Positions 7,544-15,939 of a DNA stretch of 64,000 nucleotides are shown piece by piece. This DNA is from JBBAFS01 sp041655255. Its GTDB lineage: Bacteria; Spirochaetota; Spirochaetia; Sphaerochaetales; Sphaerochaetaceae. Every line of letters begins with the position of its first letter. The first letter of the stretch is position 1. The position numbers were made by a program, and so were the translations under genes. The stretch covers positions 1-64,000 of the forward strand of contig JBBAFS010000001.1 of assembly GCA_041655255.1 (NCBI GenBank). The letters run 5' to 3'. A model generated the notes under the pieces. It did not search any database. It was given only the letters and a program-made list of their open reading frames with translations, and was not told where the DNA came from.

Positions 7544-8370
7544 GTTATTTTGTGTTTCAATTAAAACGTAATCCTTTAGCGATAATCGGTATTGCCATTT
7601 TACTTTTGTGGATAATCATCGCTATTTTTGCTCCCGTTATTACCCAGTACACCTACACAGAGATGCAACCAGAGAAGCAACTTGTTGCTCCAGGAGAAGC
7701 TAATCATCTGTTAGGAACAGATGAATTAGGGCGAGATCTCTTTGCTCGGATTGTCTACGGTAGTAGATCAATTCTAACTGTTGCCCTACTCACATCTCTT
7801 TTATCTACCATATTGGGAGTCTTATTTGGCTTTACTGCTGGATACTTTGGTGGACGAGTTGATGCCCTATTTTTACGAGCTATGGATATTTTAATGGCAA
7901 TTCCACCACTGGTGTTATCGATGGTTGTGTTAGGAATCTTAGGAGACTCTTCTATTGGTTCTTTAACCTTAATAGTCTCTATTGCTTTTATCCCAGCAAC
8001 CGCACGAGTTTCTCGCGGGGTGTTATTAGGTGAAAAAGAGTTAGAGTACGTCTCTAGTGCCCGGTTAAGGGGAGAAAATCATCTATACATTATGTTTGTT
8101 GAGATTCTGCCTAACACCGTTGGTCCTATCATAGTTGAGGCGACTGCCCGTTTTGCCTACTCAATTATGATGGTTGCCTCTTTAGGATTTTTGGGTGTTG
8201 GTCTACAACCCCCTACTCCAGATTGGGGAATGATGGTCATTGAGAATAAACCAGTCATAACAGAAGCACCTTGGGCTGTCTTATTTCCCTCTTTAGCTAT
8301 TGCCTCTTTGGTTATTGCTATTTCAATTTTCTCAGATTTTATAAGTAAGGTTTTTACCCATGAACAATAA
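7540..8370 (+). CDS. ABC importer permease 2 (DppC/NikC type)
   Basis: A 276-residue permease with the DppC-type N-terminal segment (LKRNPLAIIGIAILLLW) and then HLLGTDELGRDLFARIVYGS, the diagnostic GTDxxGRD element. About six hydrophobic segments follow. The ATPase-docking loop reads YVSSARLRGENHLYIMFVEI, with the conserved G, and the end has GFLGVGLQPPTPDWG. It forms the heterodimeric channel with the preceding permease. Its 3' end overlaps the ATPase gene start by 11 bases. Confidence 0.88.
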   Translation: MSYFVFQLKRNPLAIIGIAILLLWIIIAIFAPVITQYTYTEMQPEKQLVAPGEANHLLGTDELGRDLFARIVYGSRSILTVALLTSLLSTILGVLFGFTAGYFGGRVDALFLRAMDILMAIPPLVLSMVVLGILGDSSIGSLTLIVSIAFIPATARVSRGVLLGEKELEYVSSARLRGENHLYIMFVEILPNTVGPIIVEATARFAYSIMMVASLGFLGVGLQPPTPDWGMMVIENKPVITEAPWAVLFPSLAIASLVIAISIFSDFISKVFTHEQ

Positions 8371-10351
8371 TATATTAGAGATTGATGATCTTCATGTAAG
8401 TTTTAATACATTTGAAGGTGACTTTACCGCAGTTAATGGAATCTCATTAGGTATTAAACATAATGAGTCCATTGGCATTATCGGTGAGTCGGGGTGTGGT
8501 AAAAGTACACTCAGTTTTGCAATTATGAACTACGTTGCTAAAAATGCGACCGTTCATGGCGAAATTCGATTCAAAGGTGAAGATATGCTATCAATGAATG
8601 ATCATCAACTTCGATCGATTCGAGGAAACAGGATTGCGATGGTGTATCAAAATCCCTACTCCTCATTAAACCCTGCTCGTACTATTGGCTTTCAATTAGA
8701 TGAGGTAGGCATCTTTCACCAAAACCTCTCAAAGGCGGAGGCAAAAGAGGCTTCTTTAGAAGCATTAACTATGTTAAACATTGCTGATCCTGAGGGAGTG
8801 GTATCACGCTATCCTCACCAAGTCAGTGGTGGTATCCAACAACGTATTTGTATTGCTATGGCGATTTTGTGTCGACCCGATGTGATGATACTCGATGAGC
8901 CAACTACAGCTTTAGATGTTACTACCGAAGCAGTTATATTAGATTCAATTAGTAAACTACGTAAACAACTGAATATGTCGATGATGTACATCAGTCATGA
9001 TATGGGAGTTATTAACAAAGTTGCCGATACTATTGTCGTTATGTATAACGGTGAGATTGTAGAAAGTGGTCCTAAAGTAGAGTTATTTGACTCTCCTTTA
9101 CACCCCTACACCCGATCGTTAATTAACTGTTTACCCCGTGGAGGAGTTGTTAAAGAGAAAGCACGTCTTCATACCATTAAAGGGTATGTTCGTAAACGAG
9201 GAGCTCATGAAACTGGGTGCCCTTTTAGAGAGCGATGTGAAAAGTATACCCCCACGTGTGAAGAGCGTTATTACATGAGAGAGATATCTGATAAAAGATA
9301 TGCCTCATGTGACCGAGCCTATGCAACAGATGTTCCCTCCTCAGATGATAAGAAAAAACCCATTGAAATAAAAGAGAAGCCATCTGATGTTACAAAACCA
9401 CTTTTAACACTACACAATATTCATAAGTATTACCCAAATGGGAAAAAGAGAGTCTATGCTGTTAATGGTGTTGATGTCGAAATTCCCCCATCTAGTGTTT
9501 TAGGCATCGTAGGGGAATCTGGATGTGGTAAATCGACTATTGGTCATATGATTAGTGGTTTGTATCCACCAACACATGGTGAAATGCTCTTTAAAGATCA
9601 AAACATCTCAATTGCGTGGAATAAACGTTCTCATGATGTTCTTAAAGAGATTCAACTTATTTTCCAAAACCCTGGAAGGAGTCTTAACCCATCTCACACC
9701 GTAGAACAACTCATTTCTCGTCCTATGAAAGTCCTCTCCACATTCACCAATAAAGAACAAAGGACTCAAGAGATTGAACGGGTATTAAAACGTGTCGATC
9801 TAGGTAAAGAGTACTTATCTAAAAAACCACAACAACTCAGTGGTGGAGAGCAGCAACGTGTTGCCTTAGCAAGAGCGCTTATTACTCACCCCTCTTTATT
9901 AGTATGTGACGAAGTAACAAGTGCATTAGATGTCTCAGTCCAAGCTTCAGTGTTAAACCTCCTACACGAACTACAAAGCGAAACTGGTTCCTCGTATGTC
10001 TTTATCTCACACGACTTACACGTAATTAACTACCTCAGTGATTATATTTTGGTGTTATATAGTGGAAAGGTGTGTGAACATGGTTTAAGAGATGATGTCA
10101 TGAATAACCCTAAACACCCCTACACCGAAGCGCTGTTATCGGCACGTGGTGAGGTTGACCCAAAAGTAAAACGACAAGTCATTGATATTAGCGGAGAATT
10201 ACCAGATCCCACCAAACAGGGAGTTGGCTGTCCATTCGCTTCTCGATGTCATAAAAAAGTTGGTCCTATTTGTGACACGGAATATCCAGCAACTGTTGTA
10301 TTAGATGGTGGTCATTATTATAACTGTCATATTAAAGAGGCTGTGAAATAA
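8360..10351 (+). CDS. Fused double ATPase of peptide/nickel-type ABC importer (DppD-DppF fusion)
   Basis: At 663 residues this carries both nucleotide-binding domains that are usually separate proteins. Domain 1 has Walker A GESGCGKST, signature SGGIQQR and Walker B VMILDEPTTALD, then an oligo_HPY tail (HPYTRSLINCLPRGG, then CPFRERC). A short charged linker follows at about residues 325-350. Domain 2 has its own GESGCGKST, LSGGEQQRVALARAL and LLVCDEVTSALD, with a second HPYTEALL and CPFASRC tail. Both sites look intact. Each tail has Cys residues in a CPFxxRC pattern, which in some relatives bind an iron-sulfur cluster. Its 3' end overlaps the converging radical-SAM gene by 25 bases. Confidence 0.9.
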   Translation: MNNNILEIDDLHVSFNTFEGDFTAVNGISLGIKHNESIGIIGESGCGKSTLSFAIMNYVAKNATVHGEIRFKGEDMLSMNDHQLRSIRGNRIAMVYQNPYSSLNPARTIGFQLDEVGIFHQNLSKAEAKEASLEALTMLNIADPEGVVSRYPHQVSGGIQQRICIAMAILCRPDVMILDEPTTALDVTTEAVILDSISKLRKQLNMSMMYISHDMGVINKVADTIVVMYNGEIVESGPKVELFDSPLHPYTRSLINCLPRGGVVKEKARLHTIKGYVRKRGAHETGCPFRERCEKYTPTCEERYYMREISDKRYASCDRAYATDVPSSDDKKKPIEIKEKPSDVTKPLLTLHNIHKYYPNGKKRVYAVNGVDVEIPPSSVLGIVGESGCGKSTIGHMISGLYPPTHGEMLFKDQNISIAWNKRSHDVLKEIQLIFQNPGRSLNPSHTVEQLISRPMKVLSTFTNKEQRTQEIERVLKRVDLGKEYLSKKPQQLSGGEQQRVALARALITHPSLLVCDEVTSALDVSVQASVLNLLHELQSETGSSYVFISHDLHVINYLSDYILVLYSGKVCEHGLRDDVMNNPKHPYTEALLSARGEVDPKVKRQVIDISGELPDPTKQGVGCPFASRCHKKVGPICDTEYPATVVLDGGHYYNCHIKEAVK

Positions 10352-12786
10352 GTATGTGGCTCATCTTGGTATGAGCCTACATATATGAACTCACGTTGCA
10401 GTTTCATTTTTGATAATAATTCAAACTTAGAGATCTCTTTGCCAAAAAGAGCTTTAATGAGGTTTTTCTCACCATCGATTTGGACTGTATATTGGATATG
10501 TGAACCAACTGCTAATTTAGCTACAGAGATACCTACCCCACAGTTATGCCATAGTTCATCTAAAATTGTTGAGATACTTTGATCTTGAATGTCACTGATG
10601 GTGTAGATACTTCCACCGATATGTTTACTTAAAGTAACTCTTCGATCGGTAGGTAACACTTTCATTTCGGTAAATTCAAAGCCATCAGGAAGATTCTTAT
10701 TTAACTGAGTTAGAGTTTTAGAAACATCTAATGTGATAGCATCGTGGATATCGACTAGCAATATCTCTTGTGTCCCTGTTGCCCCAGTTGTCAGTGGGTT
10801 TACAAACTCCATTTTAGGAGTTGGGTTATACCCTAAGGTAAAAGCAACATCGATGTGAGAACGTTGAAAGGTTTGTTCCATAATTCTCATTACGTTCATA
10901 TGACTCAGTAATGATGCACTACCCTCTTTTTTATAAGAAAAAATTACAGGTTGTGATGGTAGTTTCTCAATTTCTATTGGTTCTAACTCAAGTTCTTGTT
11001 CATTGTGTTCAACTTCGTACACGTGATGTTTAGTTCCACATACTCCACATGGACTGAGGCATTCGGGGAAGCATCTTTCGGTGAGCATTGTCTCTTTGGC
11101 CAAGTTCCACTCTTGTTGTAAAAACTTTTTTGAGACTCCGAGTGAAACACTATCCCAAGGAAGTGGATCATCTAATGCCCGTTCGGTATACAAGATTTCA
11201 TCTGTTGAGATATCTATCTCTTCTAACGACTCTTTCCACACATCTTGGTTCATATATTCGTACCAAGCATCAAGACGTGCCCCTTTTGAATAGGCATGTT
11301 CTATTAACGTGGCGACACTACGATCTCCACGACTTAAGATTCCTTCTATGTGTGAAATAAACGGTTCGTGGTACGACACCTTGGCTTGTCTTATAGTGTG
11401 TTGTATTTCACTTTTAAGAGCTCTGAGGTGGCTTTGAGAGGTTTGTAGTGGCATTTGAGCAGCCCATTGAAATGGGGTGTGAGCTTTAGGGATAAATGTT
11501 CCAATGTTGATATTCATCCCGATACCCGTTTGTGTGTAAATCTCTTTGAGGAATTCTAAAAGAGCTACTCTCTCTTGATCAATATCAACCCAAGGAAGGC
11601 CTACCATAAAGTAGAATTTAGCTAATTTCCACCCCTTTGATTTGGCCTCTTTAATAATAGAGATTATCTGATCTAATGGAACCTCTTTATTAATCGCATA
11701 TTGCCAGGTGTGTAATGGAGTTTCGATAGCAAAGGTGAGTCCACTTTTACGTACCTCACCAAGTTGTTCTAAAATGGCTAATGAAAAAGAGTTTACCTTA
11801 AGTGAAGGGAGTGAAAAAGAGACTTTCTTTGATTTATAGGTATGATTTAGTTTTGCGATTGTAGAAGCAAGATGTGGATGATCACCACTAGAGAGACTAC
11901 TGAGAGTTATCTCTCTAAAACCAAATTCTTCAACGTATTGTTTCACTTGTTCATCGATCTGTTCATACTCTTTTTGACGATAAGGTTTATAAAATTGTCC
12001 TGCATGGCAAAAACGACACCCATTAGGACATCCTCTCATAATCTCAACAACCCCATTATCTTGAGTTACTTTGATGTTAGGAACAACATAATAGTTAAAA
12101 GCTCCACTTTTCCTTGTTGAAAAGTTGTCATCAATGGCACGATGAGCCCGCTTTTTCCCCTCATACCACAAAGAGGGAGTATTTTGTAAATGTTGAATAA
12201 TTTCGAATCGAGTAAGTCCTTGTTCTTTGCCCTCTTTGATAAAAAGAAGGATCTTTTCTAAATGTCCTTCGGTCTCGCCAATAAAAATAAAGTCAAAAAA
12301 AGGACCAAACGGGAGGGGATTCGTAATTGCAGGACCTCCTCCTATGACAATAGGGTCATCCTCTGTACGATGTTCTGCTCTGAGGGGAATACCACTAAGA
12401 TCAAGTACTTGTAAAATCGATGTAGCAGCAAGCTCATATCCTATTGAGATTCCCAATACATCGAGTTTTTTTACTGGGTATTTTTGACTAATGGTATATA
12501 AAGGGAGGTTTTTCTCTCTTAAAAATTGTTCAAAATCAGGAGCAACAGCAAAGATACGATCACATGAAATAGTGGGTCCTAAGTTCATAATTTGGTCGTA
12601 TAAAATACGCATAGCATTATTACTCATCCCAATTTCATATAAATCAGGGAAACAGAGTCCCACAGAGATTTCAGCTTCATCTAAAGGATACACTGTACCG
12701 TAGGTGTATTCCCCACCGACATAGCGAATTGGTTGTTGTATGGTTAACAGCTCTTGAGTATACGCAAGAATATCTACGTGCTGCAT
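10327..12786 (-). CDS. Radical SAM protein with B12-binding-like N-terminus and C-terminal DUF2344 domain (TIGR03960/TIGR03936 fusion)
   Basis: The start at 12786 is chosen because GGAGGAG lies five bases upstream; an in-frame TTG 27 bases further up overlaps the terminator of the preceding RNA gene. The product is about 819 residues. The N-terminal third resembles the TIGR03960 B12-binding-like region (FPDLYEIGMSNNAMRILYD). The radical SAM cluster motif MRGCPNGCRFCHAG gives CxxxCxxC. CLSPCGVCGT is a second Cys group near residue 590. The last part (about residues 620-819) is a DUF2344/TIGR03936 domain (FSYKKEGSASLLSHMNVMR). Its reaction is not established, although relatives often sit near RNA-processing or ribosomal genes; here it lies downstream of rnpB. 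Confidence 0.85.
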   Translation of the reverse strand: MQHVDILAYTQELLTIQQPIRYVGGEYTYGTVYPLDEAEISVGLCFPDLYEIGMSNNAMRILYDQIMNLGPTISCDRIFAVAPDFEQFLREKNLPLYTISQKYPVKKLDVLGISIGYELAATSILQVLDLSGIPLRAEHRTEDDPIVIGGGPAITNPLPFGPFFDFIFIGETEGHLEKILLFIKEGKEQGLTRFEIIQHLQNTPSLWYEGKKRAHRAIDDNFSTRKSGAFNYYVVPNIKVTQDNGVVEIMRGCPNGCRFCHAGQFYKPYRQKEYEQIDEQVKQYVEEFGFREITLSSLSSGDHPHLASTIAKLNHTYKSKKVSFSLPSLKVNSFSLAILEQLGEVRKSGLTFAIETPLHTWQYAINKEVPLDQIISIIKEAKSKGWKLAKFYFMVGLPWVDIDQERVALLEFLKEIYTQTGIGMNINIGTFIPKAHTPFQWAAQMPLQTSQSHLRALKSEIQHTIRQAKVSYHEPFISHIEGILSRGDRSVATLIEHAYSKGARLDAWYEYMNQDVWKESLEEIDISTDEILYTERALDDPLPWDSVSLGVSKKFLQQEWNLAKETMLTERCFPECLSPCGVCGTKHHVYEVEHNEQELELEPIEIEKLPSQPVIFSYKKEGSASLLSHMNVMRIMEQTFQRSHIDVAFTLGYNPTPKMEFVNPLTTGATGTQEILLVDIHDAITLDVSKTLTQLNKNLPDGFEFTEMKVLPTDRRVTLSKHIGGSIYTISDIQDQSISTILDELWHNCGVGISVAKLAVGSHIQYTVQIDGEKNLIKALFGKEISKFELLSKMKLQREFIYVGSYQDEPHTYFTASLI
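10354..10382. terminator. Hairpin at the convergent gene end, likely bidirectional terminator
   Basis: GGCTCAT (10358-10364) and ATGAGCC (10371-10377) pair perfectly around CTTGGT; ATGT and ACAT extend the stem outward across one unpaired T. It follows the importer operon directly and lies inside the last codons of the converging gene. The flanks are AT-rich but there is no long T-run, so efficiency is uncertain. Confidence 0.5.
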
Positions 12787-12798
12787 AACTCCTCCAAG

Positions 12799-12822
12799 AA
12801 AAAGAGCGCTCAAAAAGAGCGC
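12799..12822 (-). terminator. Rho-independent terminator of rnpB
   Basis: Read on the minus strand, GCGCTC and GAGCGC form a perfect 6-bp stem around TTTTT, followed by TCTTTTTC. It lies 17 bases past the end of the RNase P RNA and just before the radical-SAM ribosome-binding site. Confidence 0.8.
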
Positions 12823-12839
12823 CCGATATATTATATAAA

Positions 12840-13173
12840 ATGGCGGCCCATAAGCCGGGTTCTGTGTTAAGCGGTCATCTATCTAGGTGCACCATTACTG
12901 GTACACTCGAGCAACCTACCCGTAGGATATGAGCGAACAACTCTCCTACTGCTTGGTCTTGCTCCTGACGAGGTTTACCCTGCCAACGATGTTACCATCG
13001 TTGCGGTGAGCTCTTACCTCACCATTTCACCCTTACCTGTATTCAGGCGGTATATTTTCTGTGGCACTCTCTGTAGCCTTACGGCTCCCGGGAGTTACCC
13101 GGCGTCATGTTCTTTGGAGCCCGGACTTTCCTCTCGGTCTTATACAAGACCCAGCGACCGCATGGACCACCAT
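12840..13173 (-). ncRNA. rnpB: RNase P RNA (bacterial type A)
   Basis: The minus strand carries the universal RNase P signature GAGGAAAGTCCGGGCTCC near the 5' end and ACAGAACCCGGCTTATGG near the 3' end. The ends were set by helix P1: 5' ATGGTGGTCC pairs with 3' GGGCCGCCAT over ten positions (two G-U pairs). The length of about 334 nt suits the class. This is the catalytic RNA that matures tRNA 5' ends; its protein partner RnpA is not in the window. TTATAT, a possible -10 box, stands four to nine bases upstream of the 5' end, but no convincing -35 is seen, so read-through from the zinc-ribbon gene (stop 12 bases upstream) may also supply transcript. Confidence 0.93.
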
Positions 13174-13184
13174 CACATATAATC

Positions 13185-13994
13185 TTATAAGATATCGTCG
13201 AATTCGTCAGTATCTACAAAGTCGACCATACTTGCTTCTCCAATCTCATGTGGATCGACAAGTGCTTCGGAGCCCTCTTCTGAGTGTTCAGGATCTTCAT
13301 AATATGTCACTCTTGAACAATAGGGACAAAACATTAATTCCTCCCCTTTACGCACATCGTTGACAAATTGAGTGGGTAAGGTGACATGACATCCTTGGCA
13401 CACTGTTCCATGAATTGGAACAATTCCTAACCCCTCTTTATTTTTAATAATTCGTTCAAATTTAAAGAGTGTAGAATCATCAATGCCAGGGATAAGCTCT
13501 TGCTCACGTTTCTCTAAAGAGTCGATAATAGCTTGTTTTTCAGCTAGAAGAGACTCTTTAATCTCTAATTCAGTTTTAACTTCTTCTTCTTGGATCTCCA
13601 TAAGTTGTTCATGTTCTTCGAGCTGCTCTTGAAGTTCACTTAAGTATTTCTCTTTAGCAAGGAGACTTTTTCGTAGAGACTGCTCTTTGGCTGCAGCTTC
13701 TCTAATCTCTTTTTCTAACGCTTCGTATTCACGCTGAGTCGAAATTTGCTCCATCATTTTTTCAGAGTTTTCCCGAGCCACTTCGGCTTGATCGAGTGCA
13801 ATTCGTAAACTTTTGAGCTCTTCAACTGTTTTGTCGAGTCGTTCATGTTTCTCAACGTAGGTCTTCTTACCGAGGTGTAATAATTCCTCTTTTGTTTCAA
13901 GTGTCTTAGGAATCTCTTTTACTTCTGCTAAGACAGTGAATTTCTCGGCAAGTACACCTTGAAGATCACGAAGTTTGTTAAACACATCCTGCAT
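13185..13994 (-). CDS. Coiled-coil protein with C-terminal C4 zinc ribbon (CT398/zf-RING_7 family)
   Basis: A 269-residue soluble protein. Residues about 5-180 are an almost continuous charged helix with heptad character (many Glu, Lys and Leu), predicted as an antiparallel coiled coil. Then comes a zinc ribbon with CQGC and CPYC pairs about 25 residues apart, and a short acidic tail. This matches the CT398-type family found in chlamydiae, spirochaetes, actinobacteria and others; the general cellular role is not settled. GGAGAA precedes the ATG. It lies 25 bases after rpoD and 11 bases before rnpB, so probably belongs to the dnaG-rpoD unit. Confidence 0.8.
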   Translation of the reverse strand: MQDVFNKLRDLQGVLAEKFTVLAEVKEIPKTLETKEELLHLGKKTYVEKHERLDKTVEELKSLRIALDQAEVARENSEKMMEQISTQREYEALEKEIREAAAKEQSLRKSLLAKEKYLSELQEQLEEHEQLMEIQEEEVKTELEIKESLLAEKQAIIDSLEKREQELIPGIDDSTLFKFERIIKNKEGLGIVPIHGTVCQGCHVTLPTQFVNDVRKGEELMFCPYCSRVTYYEDPEHSEEGSEALVDPHEIGEASMVDFVDTDEFDDIL

Positions 13995-14019
13995 ATTATT
14001 CTCCTGCTTCTACCATTTC

Positions 14020-15939
14020 TTATATAAAATCTTTTAGGCGACGACTTCTTTTTGGATGACGAAGTCTTCTGAGTGCTTTCGCCTCAATTTGTCTAATTCG
14101 TTCTCGAGTTACTTCAAAATACAATCCTACCTCTTCCAATGTCAATGAGTAACCATCCTCTAATCCAAATCTCATTTTAAGAACTTCTTGTTCCCTTTTT
14201 GGAAGAGTCTCTAACACCTCTTCAAGTTGTTCTTGTAATAGGGTAAAAGCAGTCTGAGTTGCAGGGTTTTCGACATCTTTATCTTCAATAAAGTCACTAA
14301 GTAGTGAATCTTCCTCTTCCCCTACCGGGGTCTCTAAGGAGATAGGTTCTCGTGCAACATTTTTCACAGCTTTTACTTTTTGAGCTGTCCATCCAAGTTT
14401 CTCTGCAATCTCTTCATCGGTAGGTTCACGGCCATATGTTTGCATCAACATTCTCGATTCACGAACCACCTTGTTAATTTGCTCTATCATATGGACAGGG
14501 ACACGAATAGTTCGTGCCTGATCACTAATGGATCTGGTAATAGCTTGGCGAATCCACCACGTTGCATAGGTCGAGAATTTATACCCTTTACGGTATTCAA
14601 ACTTTTCAACAGCTTTAATAAGGCCAATATTACCTTCTTGGACTAAGTCAAAAAAGTGGAGACCTCTGTTTGTATATTTTTTTGCAATAGAGACAACGAG
14701 GCGTAAGTTCGCTTGAATGAGGCGATCTTTTGCACTTTTCATCATCTCACGTCCACGTAAGATCTCTTTGGCATTAGCTATGATAGCGTCACACGACTCT
14801 TCAAACTCAAATTCGATTTGTTTTAATTGTTTGTCGGTGAGTTGAACGTCTCGAATTAAATCTTTAATTATGTCGCTACTCATATTCAGTCGCTCTTCTA
14901 AGATATTACGTTGGGAAGGGACAGCTAAAGAGCGTCCCATAGTACGTAACTCTCGATGACTTTGAATACCGAGTTGACTCTCAATTGAGGATTTCTTTCT
15001 TTGTAGCTCAAATATGTCTTTTTCTGCATTCAGGTATTTATCAGTGAAGCCAGCAATCTCTTCGGGTTGCAACTCCACTTTAGATAATTTCTTTAACAGA
15101 ATTGCCTTCTTTTTAAGGCAGGTCTCATCAATAAGAACATCTCCACCTGAAGAAATAGTCTTTTTCTTCAATTCAACATACTGTCTGAGAAGTTGTGATG
15201 ACTCTTTCAGATCATCTTTATAGAATTGGACATACCGTTTTTGATCACTCATTCTCTCTTTGAGTTCTTTGGGAGAGAACTCTAAATCTTCTTCATCAAA
15301 GCTCGCATTCACAATCTCATAAATGTCGTTAAATGATGAGATTAGAACACCACTTTTTAAAATGACCTGTTTAATGATTTCAGAGCCCTCTTCCATCCGT
15401 TTTGAGAGTTCTACTTCTTGTTCGGCATTTAGGAGGTTTTCTCGTCCAATCTCTCGAAGATAGAGTCGAATAGGATCATCGACTGAGGAGTCGCTCTTAT
15501 CTCCGCCTAATACTTTTGATTTAGGCTTTTTAGCACGCTGCTCCTCTTTTTGGATATCTGGACCATAAGCATCTATGCTTTCGTCCTCATCATCATCTTC
15601 ATCCTCTTCTTTCTCATCCTCATCTTCGTCATCATCATCATCTTCTAAATCGTCGTCACTATCGTCGACAATCTCATCATCGAGATCAGGCATCGTATCA
15701 GAGTTGGAATTTCTAGCTGTAAAATTTGAGAGGTCGTCATCATCGTTAAGATCTTCATCAAGATCCTCTTCAAGGGTCTCTTCTTCCTCTTCAAGCATGC
15801 TCTCATCCTGATCGGGTGTCAGTTCATCAAGCTCTTCAAGCAAGTCATCTTCTATGATTTTTTTCTCATCTTCTTTGTCTTTCAACAATCTACTCTCCAG
15901 TTTTGTTTCTGTGTGTGAGGAGTTGGTTCTCCTATCCAC
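14020..15939 (-). CDS. rpoD: Primary sigma factor RpoD (sigma-70) with hyperacidic N-terminus
   Basis: A 639-residue primary sigma factor. Region 1.2 is DDPIRLYLREIGRENLL. Region 2 is NLRLVVSIAKKY through DLVQEGNIGLIKAVEKF and TYATWWIRQAITRSI (-10 recognition). Region 3 contains REPTDEEIAEKLG. Region 4 has LPKREQEVLKMRFGLEDG and EVTRERIRQIEAKALRRLR (-35 recognition). The first 150 residues are mostly Asp/Glu, taking the place of region 1.1. The GTG at 15939 has no useful ribosome-binding site; a TTG at 15888 follows GGAGAG by six bases and may be the true start. The gene overlaps the dnaG stop by 8 bases, the classic dnaG-rpoD arrangement. Confidence 0.95.
   Translation of the reverse strand: MDRRTNSSHTETKLESRLLKDKEDEKKIIEDDLLEELDELTPDQDESMLEEEEETLEEDLDEDLNDDDDLSNFTARNSNSDTMPDLDDEIVDDSDDDLEDDDDDEDEDEKEEDEDDDEDESIDAYGPDIQKEEQRAKKPKSKVLGGDKSDSSVDDPIRLYLREIGRENLLNAEQEVELSKRMEEGSEIIKQVILKSGVLISSFNDIYEIVNASFDEEDLEFSPKELKERMSDQKRYVQFYKDDLKESSQLLRQYVELKKKTISSGGDVLIDETCLKKKAILLKKLSKVELQPEEIAGFTDKYLNAEKDIFELQRKKSSIESQLGIQSHRELRTMGRSLAVPSQRNILEERLNMSSDIIKDLIRDVQLTDKQLKQIEFEFEESCDAIIANAKEILRGREMMKSAKDRLIQANLRLVVSIAKKYTNRGLHFFDLVQEGNIGLIKAVEKFEYRKGYKFSTYATWWIRQAITRSISDQARTIRVPVHMIEQINKVVRESRMLMQTYGREPTDEEIAEKLGWTAQKVKAVKNVAREPISLETPVGEEEDSLLSDFIEDKDVENPATQTAFTLLQEQLEEVLETLPKREQEVLKMRFGLEDGYSLTLEEVGLYFEVTRERIRQIEAKALRRLRHPKRSRRLKDFI

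Noticed and set aside
11081..11360. Overlapping + strand frames of 70 and 90 codons inside the radical SAM gene
   Set aside because: Antisense to a well-supported coding gene, no similarity and no ribosome-binding sites.
12787..12813. TTG start for the radical SAM gene at 12813
   Set aside because: It would put the start in the rnpB terminator; the ATG at 12786 has a perfect ribosome-binding site.
15575..15811. Serine-rich open frame on the + strand (78 codons)
   Set aside because: It is the antisense shadow of the Asp/Glu-rich start of rpoD; GAT/GAA-type codons read backwards as TCx serine codons.
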